DNA from: Apis mellifera
Taxonomy: Eukaryota; Arthropoda; Insecta; Hymenoptera; Apidae
Direction of reading: 5' to 3'
Length of the DNA stretch: 64,000 nucleotides
Assembly: GCF_003254395.2 (NCBI RefSeq)
Contig: NC_037639.1
Coordinates: 8,546,501 to 8,610,500 of the forward strand
The notes below the pieces were generated by a model. The model saw nothing but the letters and a program-made list of their open reading frames with translations, had not been told where the DNA came from and did no database searches. A program made the position numbers and the translations under genes. Positions 48,280 through 59,281 of this stretch are shown piece after piece; the stretch's first letter is position 1, and each line of letters opens with the position of its first letter.

Positions 48280-51200
48280 AAAGCGGGAAAATTATGGGCG
48301 AGCGTAGAGGAGGTGAAAAAACGTGTGCGCGCGCGTTCGAATCGGCAATATAGAAGTTTTGCTGCCCGCTCGCCGACTCTGCGGGCGATTCGGCGCAGAT
48401 TACGGCTTTGTGCTATCGCTTATACCGTTTCCTATGGACAGCAATTTACGGGTTATCACCGAACGGCAATAAACTTGGGGGTATCTAGCCGGTGCCGGTG
48501 CTGTTTCGCTCGCGCCGTGGAGATAGGTGGGACAGCTCGCACATAAAATTACCGGGGGCCGGGTGAAATATAGTTTGTAAAGCGTGAAGCGTTTAGAATG
48601 ACGCGCCGCCGCCGGCCCCGGCCAACGCGACTGACAATGGAGAAATCGACGTACACACCTGGCCGATTAATCGCCAGGGACCGTCCGCCGTTCGCACCCT
48701 TGTGCTCTCGTGGCTCGCTTAATCAGAAGTCGAAGGGAAGAAGGTGCGGTTAAGCGATATACGAGGGGAAATTTGCGGTGATGATGCATTACTTGGTTAT
48801 GTTAAAAAAAGGAGGGGGGAGAGGGGAGAAGGTGATGGATAGATGCGCGAGATTAGAGGTTCGAATTGAACGAAAGTGGAAGCTTCGAACAGGATTTATT
48901 AGCGGTTGAAGAAAATTCTTTTTCTTTTTCGAGTCTCTCCTTCAATTGTTAATTTTTGGGATTCGTGTTGTAAAGAAATTTTGTAACAATATTATCGAGG
49001 GAGTAATAATAATTTCACGATTTTTGTTTTTTATAACACGTGAATTTCGTGGAAGGATTTAACGATTCTAAACTCTCGGCCGGGAATCGAAGCGTTACAT
49101 CTGCGTTATTGATATCGATTAACACGGTGAATGTAAAAATATGACGATAACCAGTTACATCGTGGACGGACGCAAACCATTGATTCAGCGCGGCTCAATC
49201 GGCAATCTGCTGACCGTGGACAAAACGTTATCGCGCCGCTGTACCCGCTAAATATCGGTCGACGATTATTCGATTTTATGGCCCATAACGGGTGTATTTA
49301 CGAGGCCGAAGTAATGGCGTATTTGGGGAATAAGCGTTATTGTATTTGTACACGAACGAATTCTCTGTGGAAGTTTTTTTTTTTTTCTTCTTTTTTATTA
49401 TTATTCCCATCACTTTTATTTCGGTTTAGTTTCATTATCGAAGGATCGTGTAAATTGCAATTCAATTTCCGTTACGGAAAATATCGAAATTGAGTAAAAC
49501 ACGTTTACGCTTATTTTCGAACGCTGCAAATATAAAGAATATTAAGATAATAATAAAAAAGAATAATAAGAAGAATTAAATTTTGATACGAACGAGTAAA
49601 AAACGATCGATACGCGGCGATATAATTGTTACGCGTGATGTTTAAGAGAGAAAAAAGAATATAAGAGAATACTCGTTTATCTCGAGAAGAGAACATTATT
49701 CTCTATGATCCTCTTGGATCCTTCAACTGTGTACATAAATCGGCCGACGAACTCCCACGATCACCGATATATATCTATCGGTTTACGGCTCCTTCGCCCT
49801 ATCGATCGAATATACTGTTTCCTGTTTACCGTTCCTGTGCATCTATCCACGGCTCCCGGTGTAACCTTGAAGGGTCGCTTCAAAGGGTCGCCATCTGACC
49901 ACGGATCTGTATCTCGTTCATGATTTACTGTGCCGAGCGTAGTAATTGAGCGTAGTTCTCGAATCCTTGACCGGCCGTGTACCATTCATGGATCGTTAAT
50001 ACCCTGTTACACCTGGCCAGTCCGTTCATCGATTCTACGTATATACGTGTGAATTCAAGTTCCGCACGTGAATTCGATGCGTATGTAATATGCCTTTTGT
50101 TAAACCTTCTAGCACAGGAAACAGGTTAATTTTGGAATAACCAATCTGCGCAATCTAAATACGAATATAAACGAATGTAATTAACCGAGAACGAGCGTGT
50201 TGCATTTTAAAACGGACGAAAAATTTACCGAAATAATAAATTCGAGTGAAGCAACGAAACCAACAAGAGGGATACGAGAAAGTGAAGGCGATTTTCTAAA
50301 ATTATCCTCCACTACCGCTGCCGGAAAAGGAAGACCGAAGGTAGCAATCACCAACGTCCAACGCTCGTAACTTCCGTTCCGTAATAACCACGGACGCACG
50401 GTACATATTTAACAGACGTTTATCGATCTATCGCGATCGAATCTCGTGGATCTGACCTCCTGCGCTCGTTCAATCTCGCGCGCGACAATCTAGCCTAGTC
50501 TCCCTTCCCGTCAAACCGAAGATAGACGCGATAAATAATTAATCCGCGTCGCCTTCGGGGGGATAGAACGCGCCCTTGTTGGCTGAGGAGGTGAGGAGAG
50601 GAGGGCGGCTAACAAGCGCCGCCTTTTTCTTCATCCTCGTTAGCAACTTCTTCGACGATCCAGTTAGATACTCCCCACCTTCTTAAATCGTTATAGCTTC
50701 GAACGAGCTTCTGTATGCGGTGTGTACACATCCGCGACGATGTGTGGTTAACAACGTGGCAGGAAGAAAATTATAATCGACGCGAAAGCGTTAATCAGAA
50801 GATGGGGGAATAGAGTTGTAAAAGCGAATTGCGAGAATTTCTCTCGTAATTATGGTAATCTCTTTGAATTGAAATAATAAGGGGAGTGTGAATATATCTT
50901 GGAAATATCGTTAGTCATTGGGAATTTCTTACAAGTATATACATGATATCATACGCATCCTGGCTTGATCCATCGTTCTTTTCAGGATATTCGATAGCAA
51001 ATATTTGTTCTTCCACTCGATTTCTTTTTTTTACTTCTCGATTTTCTCTCTGAGATGACATTTCTTACATTGGTAACGTTAGACAAGTTGTACAAGCATA
51101 AGATATTATTATCCTTGCCAAAAATATATAAATCTCGAACGCTCTTCTTAAATTGAATAAAAGAAAAAAAATTGTTCCGTAAATCGATTCATCATCGAAT

Positions 51201-51440
51201 ATCCAAAAATATCTTCATGGTTGAAGCGGAGTTTTTACCTTTAGAGATTTCACCTTTGGAGAGAAGTCGGTGCAATTTCGCACGGGTACGTACCGCCATT
51301 ATCGATACACATATATTTACTCGGCGCAATTGCACCTAGCCAATATCAATTGGCTGAGTTCCGACGCTCGTCTATCACCTTTGCACCGTGCCTACATACA
51401 TCGTAACCATTCTCCAAGGTTGCCAGGGTCTTCCACTCGG
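48280..51440. other. Non-coding spacer, no gene recognised
   Basis: CpG-rich from 48300 to 48740, then AT-richer. A T-rich run at 49374-49405 and AAT/AAG steps at 49540-49580 are the only repeats. No frame exceeds about 80 codons after 48546, so this is one of the emptiest parts of the window. Confidence 0.6.
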
Positions 51441-51459
51441 GGTTTTCACTTCGTGATGT

Positions 51460-51500
51460 ACTTACCTGAAACAGGAAAAGGAAAGAAAACTCGTCATTAA
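51460..51500 (-). promoter_or_regulatory. Candidate recursive splice site (fused acceptor-donor)
   Basis: Read on the minus strand, a tract of pyrimidines (TTTTCTTTCCTTTTCCTG, the complement of 51471-51488) runs into TTTCAG and then immediately GTAAGTAC, so an ideal 3' splice site abuts an ideal 5' splice site with no exon between them. The junction lies between 51466 and 51465. A branch-point-like GTTAATGA (complement of about 51494-51501) sits at a typical distance upstream of the acceptor. This is the published architecture of recursive (ratchet) splice sites, which subdivide very long introns in insects. If genuine, a minus-strand gene with a long intron covers this spot. Purine and pyrimidine runs are common here, so a chance match is possible. 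Confidence 0.4.
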
Positions 51501-52196
51501 CTCGTGTGCATGCAAACGCGAGGTGTTAAAGTTCGCGCGTATCCTGATTTTCTCCTTGGGGCCCCCTCGCATGGGAAAATTATGCTGGCATCTTACGAAC
51601 ATCTTAGTGCTTAGAAACTATGACACGTCCCGTTAAAAAATGGCGTGCACGATCGACGAACGAAACGTTTCACGGACGGATTTCTCGCAAGGATGTAATT
51701 TGGGGAGAGAGCAATATTCGGAAATTATAATATGACATTCAATTACTGGCTACAATTTTTGCAATTTTGAACGTGATAACTCTTCCATACTTTCGTTCGT
51801 AGGAAAAATTGCTATTCAGAAATATGAAGATATGTTATAACATACTAAGTTAATTTATTAATTATTCCTGTAATTTTTGTAACAGGATAAAATATGAAAG
51901 ATTTGCACGAAAATCTAGAAAGAAATCTATTTCCTTTCCAAAATCTTGTTTCGAAATTACATTCTTCTCGCGAGAATTAGAGCGAACCGAATATATCGGC
52001 GAATTAAAATGGCGTCGTCCCTCGAAGTAATTTGCCGCTACTCTATTATACGCGTGTAATCATTTTTCAGGGATCTCTGGTCGAATCCTCGAAATGGTCG
52101 TTTTTCCGGGGTTCAAGGAAACGGGAGGAGAGCCGAGCATTCGCCCATCCTCTTACACCGGTCCATTTCGTCGCGCAGTTTAAATCCTTTTTTTCC

Positions 52197-52216
52197 TCTC
52201 TCTCTCTCTCTCTTTC
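52197..52216. repeat. (CT)n microsatellite
   Basis: About nine CT units within a pyrimidine tract. Confidence 0.9.
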
Positions 52217-52771
52217 TTTTTACCGCAGATCTTCAGATCTCGTATCGTTTTATCAGTGTCCAGGAGGCGAGCACTTTCGCGCATAACTTTCTAACTTGGA
52301 GGGCTACTTTTCAACTTTTTACCGCGTGTGCAACGGCCGGCACATGCGTTTCGCGAGCGAGCGAGCGCTCAGTTTCACGTTTCCCGGATGCATACGTGGC
52401 TGGCGGCGCGAGAGAGGCAAGCCCGTGAGAGAGGTTCGAATGATGTATAGGGGGCTGCACCGGTACCAAATGGAGCCGGGGCCAGAATTTTCGTTTTTCG
52501 CGATCCCTCGGCGATCCTCTCGTCGGCGACCACCTTGGTGGAAGATACGTATCTCCCTCGGTATCGTTGCCTGGCATTCCGTTTTCACAGAGAGAACCGA
52601 GTGCACCGAGGGAGCTGCTCACCCGACGTTCGCAAATCGATTCGCATCGTCTTTCTTCCTCTTCTCGCTCCATTTTTTCCTTTTTTTTTTTTTCCGAGTA
52701 GCAGGCACTTCGTTCGAATATCCGGCTGATCGTTGCGATCAATTCGAGTCGGAGAGACTCACGAATCGCGA

Positions 52772-52782
52772 GGGGGGGGGGG
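52772..52782. repeat. G11 homopolymer
   Basis: Eleven consecutive G. It is prone to replication slippage and to sequencing error. Confidence 0.93.
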
Positions 52783-53698
52783 AAGGATTCGAGGAATTTT
52801 TAAACTGGATCCGGATGCTACGCTAATATCGGACGATATGGACATTCCGCGGAGTTTAATTTCGCAAAAGAGGAGAAGTTGAAACGGGTCGAAATCCCGT
52901 TTAATTCGAGGTGAAATCGGATTTGAAATTGAAAAAAGGAAAAAATTTCTCGAAACTCTCGGATTCGAAAACTTTTTCGAAAACTCGAACTCGAATTTCT
53001 AACATTCCCCTCGCGCAATGGATGTAAATCGGCTACACGCCGCTGTATTATTCCTCGGAACTGAATTGAATCCGTGGAATTTCGCGTCCGCGTGGAAGAA
53101 GGATCGATATGGGAAACGTTTTAACCGAAATTTGGCCAACGTTGGACGAGGGAGGGAAGAAATTCGAGATACGCGAGATTCTCGGTTCGGAGCTGCGCCG
53201 AATTTTTCACCTCGACACGCGGTCAGCACGCGGCTGTACATCGCCGTTCCGACTTCGCCTGCCCTCTCGAAATAATAGTGGAAACACACCGTGGCAACGA
53301 GGGATCTTTCTTCCACGCGCGTGTGTGGATATACGCGCACACGTAGGGGCGTAGATTTATTGCGAGTGGCGGGGCGCGGAGAGCGAATTGGCAAAGAGAA
53401 AAAAGGGCAGCCGTAAGAGACGTGGCTCGACGCAGGGAGGCTAGACTCGTCGCCCTTTTGCGATATGTTGGTATTTAATGATCCCGGGAGAAATAGTTTA
53501 CGATCGACGTATTTATTAAACGGCGATGTTTAGCCCTCCGAATCGTTTCCTCGACTAACGAGCCGCGCTATTTCGAGTATGCTCCACGGACCGCGTTTTC
53601 GAAGCGATAATTTATCCCGCCCGGTTTCTTGATTGCCTTTCGATATCTCGAGAGAGGTACAAAAGTACAGATCGCGAAATAAATAGAGAAGAAGTTGG

Positions 53699-53742
53699 AT
53701 AAATATGAATTAAAATAAAATAAATATGAAAATAAATATGAA
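53699..53742. repeat. Three copies of ATAAATATGAA
   Basis: Exact 11-base copies start at 53699, 53720 and 53732, followed at 53753-53787 by GTACAATT and AATTGTAC as facing arms. A small AT-rich local repeat cluster with no known role. Confidence 0.85.
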
Positions 53743-54233
53743 TGTAAGATGGGTACAATTGGATAAATTGTATAAAAAGAATTGTACAATTAGATGCAGG
53801 ATTTAACGCATAACGTTCGTCTCCATACATTAAATTTAATTAAAATCGACGTGCGTTTGATATAATCACGATCTTTTTTCTACACCCGTCATTCGGATTC
53901 GAAGACGACGTCGTTTATTTCTACATTAATTCATATTTCATCGCGAGCAACGCAACGATGCAATCTTTATAAAGGATCCGGCATCGCGAATTCCTCCTGG
54001 TCACGGAATTTTCGATTCGCCCGTTGCGCGGCGTCGAAAGTGGCCCGATGCGAGGGAAGGAGAAGGGAATATGGGCGAGAAATGGTCGGGACAAGGACGG
54101 ACGGGGTTGGAAGTCGGGAGATGGCCGCGAATTTATTTAGTGGAGCGTACACCTTTAACCCTTTCGTTTGGAGCTGATATACGGCCGGACGAAATAAAGA
54201 AGTCGTAAGGCCCTGGACCAGTCTGGATCCCGA

Positions 54234-54299
54234 TCCTCTCTCCTTCCCCTCCGTCTCTTCCTCTCTCTCTTTCTCTCTCACTTTCTCCCCCCGCTCTTG
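54234..54299. repeat. Long polypyrimidine tract
   Basis: About 65 bases, nearly all C and T, with a CTCT core. On the minus strand it encodes an arginine/glutamate-rich chance segment. Confidence 0.88.
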
Positions 54300-54422
54300 A
54301 TGAGTCCTCCCCTCGTCACCAAGAGCCTCGCCATAGAGTTGCAGCTCCGAGATCAATTATTATTACCAGTCGTAAATAAATATCAATATATTTCCCATAC
54401 CTCTACCGCCATGCTCCCTCTT

Positions 54423-54434
54423 CCCCCCCCCCCC
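54423..54434. repeat. C12 homopolymer
   Basis: Twelve consecutive C. Confidence 0.93.
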
Positions 54435-54759
54435 TCTTTATTTCGCTCTCGAGCACTAAAAATCCTTTCTCGCTACGACCGTTTGCGGCCTCTTTGTGAC
54501 GCACCGCGCGGCAGACGTCCGAGCATGTCGGGGTTACAAGATGCTTGTACGCGAACGTACGTTTCTCTTTGCTCTATCCTCCCCCCTCCGCCCGCCAACC
54601 TTCACCCTCGTCGTCTCTTCCCTCATTTCGTCCCTCATAAGCCGGGGGCCCCGTCTTACCCTTAAAGCAGACGAGGACGACAGTTCCTTTCGCGGCATTA
54701 TGGCAGAGGGGAATTCCTCGGTTGGAAAAGGCCCACGCACTCCGTCCCATAAGCCGGCT

Positions 54760-54790
<31 letters not shown>

Positions 54791-54830
54791 CTAGGAGGTA
54801 GAGAGGAGGAGAGAGGAGAGTTCTCTAGTT
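54760..54830. repeat. (CT)n run followed by GA-rich complement
   Basis: About 13 CT units (54761-54786) are followed by GAGG/GAGA steps at 54795-54825. The two halves are partly complementary, so the single strand can fold back on itself. Confidence 0.85.
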
Positions 54831-55606
54831 GATACCAATCGGTGGAATGTCGTGAGAAAAGGAACGAGAGGGCCCGGCCACGGTGAATGGAGACGTTCCC
54901 GACTAGTTTATTAGAGCGCGAGCCGCGATATAAGCCTGAATGCGCTCGTATTTTGCGCGCACACCGACGTTGTATACAGCGGATAGGGAAAATGGCTGTC
55001 ATCGCGAGCCGGCCGGCCAAGAAATTACGCAACGCTCCGCTAACGCGGCCAATATCTCTGGGTTTAACACCTGGCCGCCGAGAGTGGCTAATAATCGTCG
55101 CAGAAGCTTGCTGGATTTTTTCTTCTTTCTTTATTTTTACTTTTTTTCTTTTTGCTGCAATAACGATTCGCCACCATTTATATTTTTTAACAGAACGGAA
55201 TCGTAACGCGCTCGCCTCGTTAGACGTATAATTTTCCACTAAATGGCCGGGAATTGAATCTGTCCAATTAGCAAGGTCTATTTATATGGTCTATTTATAT
55301 ATGGCAGAAACGGGTAGATAGAGGAGTGAAACGAGATCGTGAGAGAACGTTAGATGTACGCAGTTGTACGAGAAGTCACTCGCGATGAAATGATGAGACC
55401 AACAATTGCCAATTAGCAAGGTGAAATCTTGATCAGTTAGCAATCGTGCGGAATTAATTTTGCAACGGTGTAGCCACGCCCGTGAATAGAATGGATACGT
55501 TCGTTGGAAACGAAGGGAACCAATTTGCTTCTCTTGCTTCTCTTCATCCCTTGCGAATCTATTTAACCTCGCTACCAAAATTCGTCCAACAAAATTATCT
55601 TCTCTT

Positions 55607-55624
55607 AAAAAAAAAAAAAAAAAA
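55607..55624. repeat. A18 homopolymer
   Basis: Eighteen consecutive A, the longest A run in the window. No retroposon body is recognisable beside it. Confidence 0.94.
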
Positions 55625-57730
55625 TATCGAAACTAAAAATAGAGAACGAATACGTTTCGTTCACGGATAAAGTTCATAGATCGACAATCGCGAATTGGTT
55701 CAACGAATTGGCTAATATTTTAACCTCGATAAAGAAAAGAATGCAGAAACATTCGCGACGAGAGAGGAAAGAGGCGGAAAGAAAAATCTGGTGCTTTCGC
55801 GTGGGGTATATGCAGCGTGGAGAGAGAGAGAGGAGAGGAAGTGGAAGATGGAGCGTAACTTTTCTCTCTCCGCTACCGTTTTGCGCGGTCGCCGCTCGCG
55901 GAACGAGGAGGTATGATGATATTAACTTAACATGCACCCGCATGCATTGTTATGATAATGTATTTAAATGTCAACCCGTAGGTACGAGCAAACGCGAGCG
56001 TTGGAGCGGCACGCATACGAGTGCACGCGCCGTTTCTTTCCGCGCGGACGTTTCTACACGCGCAAACCCGACGAATCCTAGACACGGCCTCCTCTCCTCG
56101 TCCGGAGCGGGCTTTTGCCGCCGCTGCTCTTGACCGGCAACATGCCTCCGCAACCGGGTCAGCGACATTATATTCCATGCCGTGAGACGAACTGTTACTT
56201 TATTTCACATTTGTTGTGGCTAGATCTTATTCTCGTCCGTGGCGGAGGGGTAAAGTTAAGACATAAACGGGGGTTTTTCAAACACTATGTTGTTAATATA
56301 ACTTGAAATTAATCGAAGGATAAGTTAGTCAAGCGAATTAAATTATTTAAGGGAGTGTTAAAATAGTAGTTGTATTTTTAAATAATTTTTTATTCGTAAA
56401 AGGAACGGAAAGGAATTTAAATTATCCGTTGTGTAAAAGAGAGTTGAAACTAATGCGAGTAACATATATTTGATTGAATTAAATATCGTGAAACGTTGTT
56501 TTCGTTTCCTAATCGAGGACTGGTTAACGAAGCGAATCTTTCGCGGGTTATTACGTCGATACGCGATTAAGCTTAGCGAAAGTGAATTTAATTGGGACGT
56601 TCGTCGCGACACATCGATCGACATCGTAAATTAATGTAATTGACGTCGAGCTCTAATAGGAAATACTATCTGGGAACAGTTTCGAGTCGATTAATTTTCG
56701 CCCGTCATCGCGAATAAATGCATAAATTGTCGCGAATAATATTCGAACGAGAGAACGTGTAATAATCGTAGCCGAAACGTGTTAAAGATTGCCAACATTC
56801 TACGAGCGAACGCGAGGAATTTCTTTTTTGATCGTCGCCTCATCCTTCGATTCGGTATTCACGTTGGATAGGCACGGCTAGACGCACGCACGCGTGGAGA
56901 AGACGCGTTCATAAGGATGCAAAGGAGGACGCCGGTGGCGCGTCAAATGACTTCATCCGTCTTCCTGTTTTGCCTTTTAAACGCGAACGCACTTCGATCT
57001 AGTTGGAATAGATTTACCTGGCCAATTAGATCGATATTCCTTGGACTATAAGAAAAGCTCGAAAGAATTTTATAATATCGCGCGAAAGTAGAACAATATT
57101 TCCTTTTTCAAGCATACCGATCTAAAGTCGCGATAGATTCAACGAAAAATCTCTCACCGAGAGATCCGCCACATCCGTCTTTTTTTCTTTTCTTTTTTAC
57201 TCGATTTCACTACCAACGCAAACTTCCTTTCCATCTCTAATTTTATTGCAGCTAATTAAAATCTTGTCTCTTTTTCTGACACGATAATAATACAACAGGA
57301 AATGGAACAAAGAACGACAAGGCGATAGATGAAAAACTTGTCGGATAGACGAGAGACAGAGAGAGCAGAACCGAATCTCGTTCCCATAGATCGTAATTCG
57401 TTCTGAATTATACGCGGCCGTTGCAATTATTCACACCGTGGCGTGATCACCAATCCACGTTACACGCGATATTGAAATACAATCAGTTAGGTTCGATCTA
57501 CACGTGCGTGTGGACGAGAATCTCGCCGGTCGCGTTGCATAGAGACACGGTGCCAAAGTTCGCGGCTAGGAATCATCATTATCTTCCATCTAGCGGCAGC
57601 ACGTAATAAGGAATCCGCGGCTCCAATATCTATTACCTCGGTCGTAAATTTTCGTGGAACATCGCTAAGCGTAGAATCGTATTTCCACCCGATCGCCTCC
57701 TCTCGTTCCGTACACGTTTCGTTTCTTTCG

Positions 57731-57785
57731 CCCCCCCCCCTCCCTTCTTTCTTTCTTTCCTCGTCTTTCCCCCCCCCCCCCCCCC
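57731..57785. repeat. C10 and C17 homopolymers around (CTTT)n
   Basis: A run of 10 C (57731-57740), a short CTTT repeat and a run of 17 C (57769-57785) lie within 55 bases. On the minus strand the G runs could form a G-quadruplex and on the plus strand the C runs an i-motif. Homopolymer lengths may also be miscalled. Confidence 0.92.
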
Positions 57786-58093
57786 GTCCTCTGTCTCGTT
57801 CCTCACGACGGTGTAATTTATATTTAATAACGGGACGGGGTTGAGGGGTGGGGTATTTTATTCCAGCGCAAGCAGCATTTTTCGCGCGGCAATCCGAGTC
57901 CCGTGGAAATCGATTGCCGGCCACGATTACAAATGTACCGTGATACGTTCTATCTCGTTATTGGAAAACTGTCCTCCGCTTTGTTTTATCGCGCGCGAAA
58001 CGAGACCGTAACGTTACCAACGGCTCCGTATAATGCGAATCTCGGCTCTGTTTTATCGAACATCCTTTTTAATTAGCTCGTAGACTGCCCGAA

Positions 58094-58115
58094 ATATATG
58101 TATATATATATACAC
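58094..58115. repeat. (TA)n microsatellite, interrupted
   Basis: TA run of about 22 bases with one G and a CA end. Confidence 0.88.
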
Positions 58116-59263
58116 AGAGTTAGCAGTTATTTAGTTGTATTCGCGCTTCGTCGACCCGCAGACCTAGCATCGCCATTACTCCACAACTGGTGGAATTTTA
58201 CACGTTACACGTGTGATGTTTCGGATGGAAGAATTTCGTGTAGTTTTTCTCGATCGAGTTATTCTTCTTATTCCCGTAGAACGGAGAATGAAAAATTTTC
58301 ATCTTGCTCCTCGTTTTTTTTTTTCCGTCCTCTGTTTTTATCGTACACACAAGCGCGCGCTTTTCGTTCTATCGTCATCGAAATTCGATCAACCGTATAT
58401 CAAGACACGATTCGTGCAACCTTTAATTAGATCTGCCCTATTTCGGAGGATTCGCCACGAGGAATGCGCCACGTTTTACGAAACGGTTACGGTTCAATGT
58501 AATCAAATTTCTGGCTCCGCCGTAGTTAAACGTAACATACATATTCGAGAGACATAGTTCCCATTACAAATACGACGATAAACAGATTAACTCGTGGTTC
58601 TCTAATACAATAGAGAGAGGTCGACGTTCGCTTTATTACAGCATCCAAGCCAACCATCCCTCCACGTTTCACGTGCACAAAGGCAAACACCGCGTTTGTC
58701 TCCCTCCCCCCCGTCCCCGAAATAACCGCACGGTTGATAATACTTCTGCTCACGTGGACTCTAATAATACTCTAAATAGATGTTTTACCACCTCGATAAA
58801 ACGTAACAACACGTAGAAGAACCCCCACGATCGACGAATCGGCCCGATATCTCGATACCCTACTAAATCCCCTCCCCCTCGTGTCCGACCTGGCGCGTTG
58901 AAATTTAAATTAAACCCAGTCGCTGGCTCCAAATAGTGTCTCTAGCGTGTCTACTCGTCGCGTTTCAAATCCCTGCCAGTCCCCGCGGACGAGCGGCGGT
59001 GCGTGTTTCCGAGACGCGACGGGCTGACCGACGGGAGGGCGGTGCGCGCGCCAAAGCGAAAATAACCGGCGGGGATCCGCGTGGACTCTAATTTGGTCCG
59101 GGCGCCGTAGACACCACGCGGTCCACCGGTCTATTTCCTGCCAGATTCGTCGAGCCGTTACCTAGGAGCACGCGGATTTCTTGGCTCGGCAGAGGATCGC
59201 GACGAGGAGGAGAGAGAAGAGGGAGCAGTGGAGCAGCGAATTCAAGCAACGTCTGGGTCTGCT

Positions 59264-59281
59264 TCCTCTCTCTCTCTCTCC
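59264..59281. repeat. (CT)n microsatellite
   Basis: About eight CT units. Confidence 0.88.

Larger units (their letters stand above)
51501..54233. other. Non-coding spacer, no gene recognised
   Basis: AT-rich at 51700-51960 and 53650-53960. A CT run lies at 52197-52216, GCGA units at 52353-52368, a G11 run at 52772-52782, and a degenerate ATAAATATGAA repeat at 53699-53742. An acceptor-like ATCATTTTTCAG ends at 52070, without a convincing exon. The 176-codon frame at 52296-52826 (+) crosses T and G homopolymers and is unlikely to be coding. Confidence 0.55.
54300..57730. other. Non-coding spacer, no gene recognised
   Basis: Contains C12 (54423-54434), a CT run with a GA-rich partner (54760-54830), A18 (55607-55624) and GA-rich DNA near 55810-55850. 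The 221-codon minus-strand frame (54574-55239) is the second longest of the window; its arginine/glutamate run comes directly from the CT repeat and no domain is recognisable. 56280-56800 is AT-rich. Confidence 0.55.

Noticed and set aside
54574..55239. 221-codon frame on the minus strand
   Set aside because: Its central arginine/glutamate run is the (CT)n microsatellite read backwards, the C-terminal part is glycine/glutamate low complexity, and no family is recognisable.
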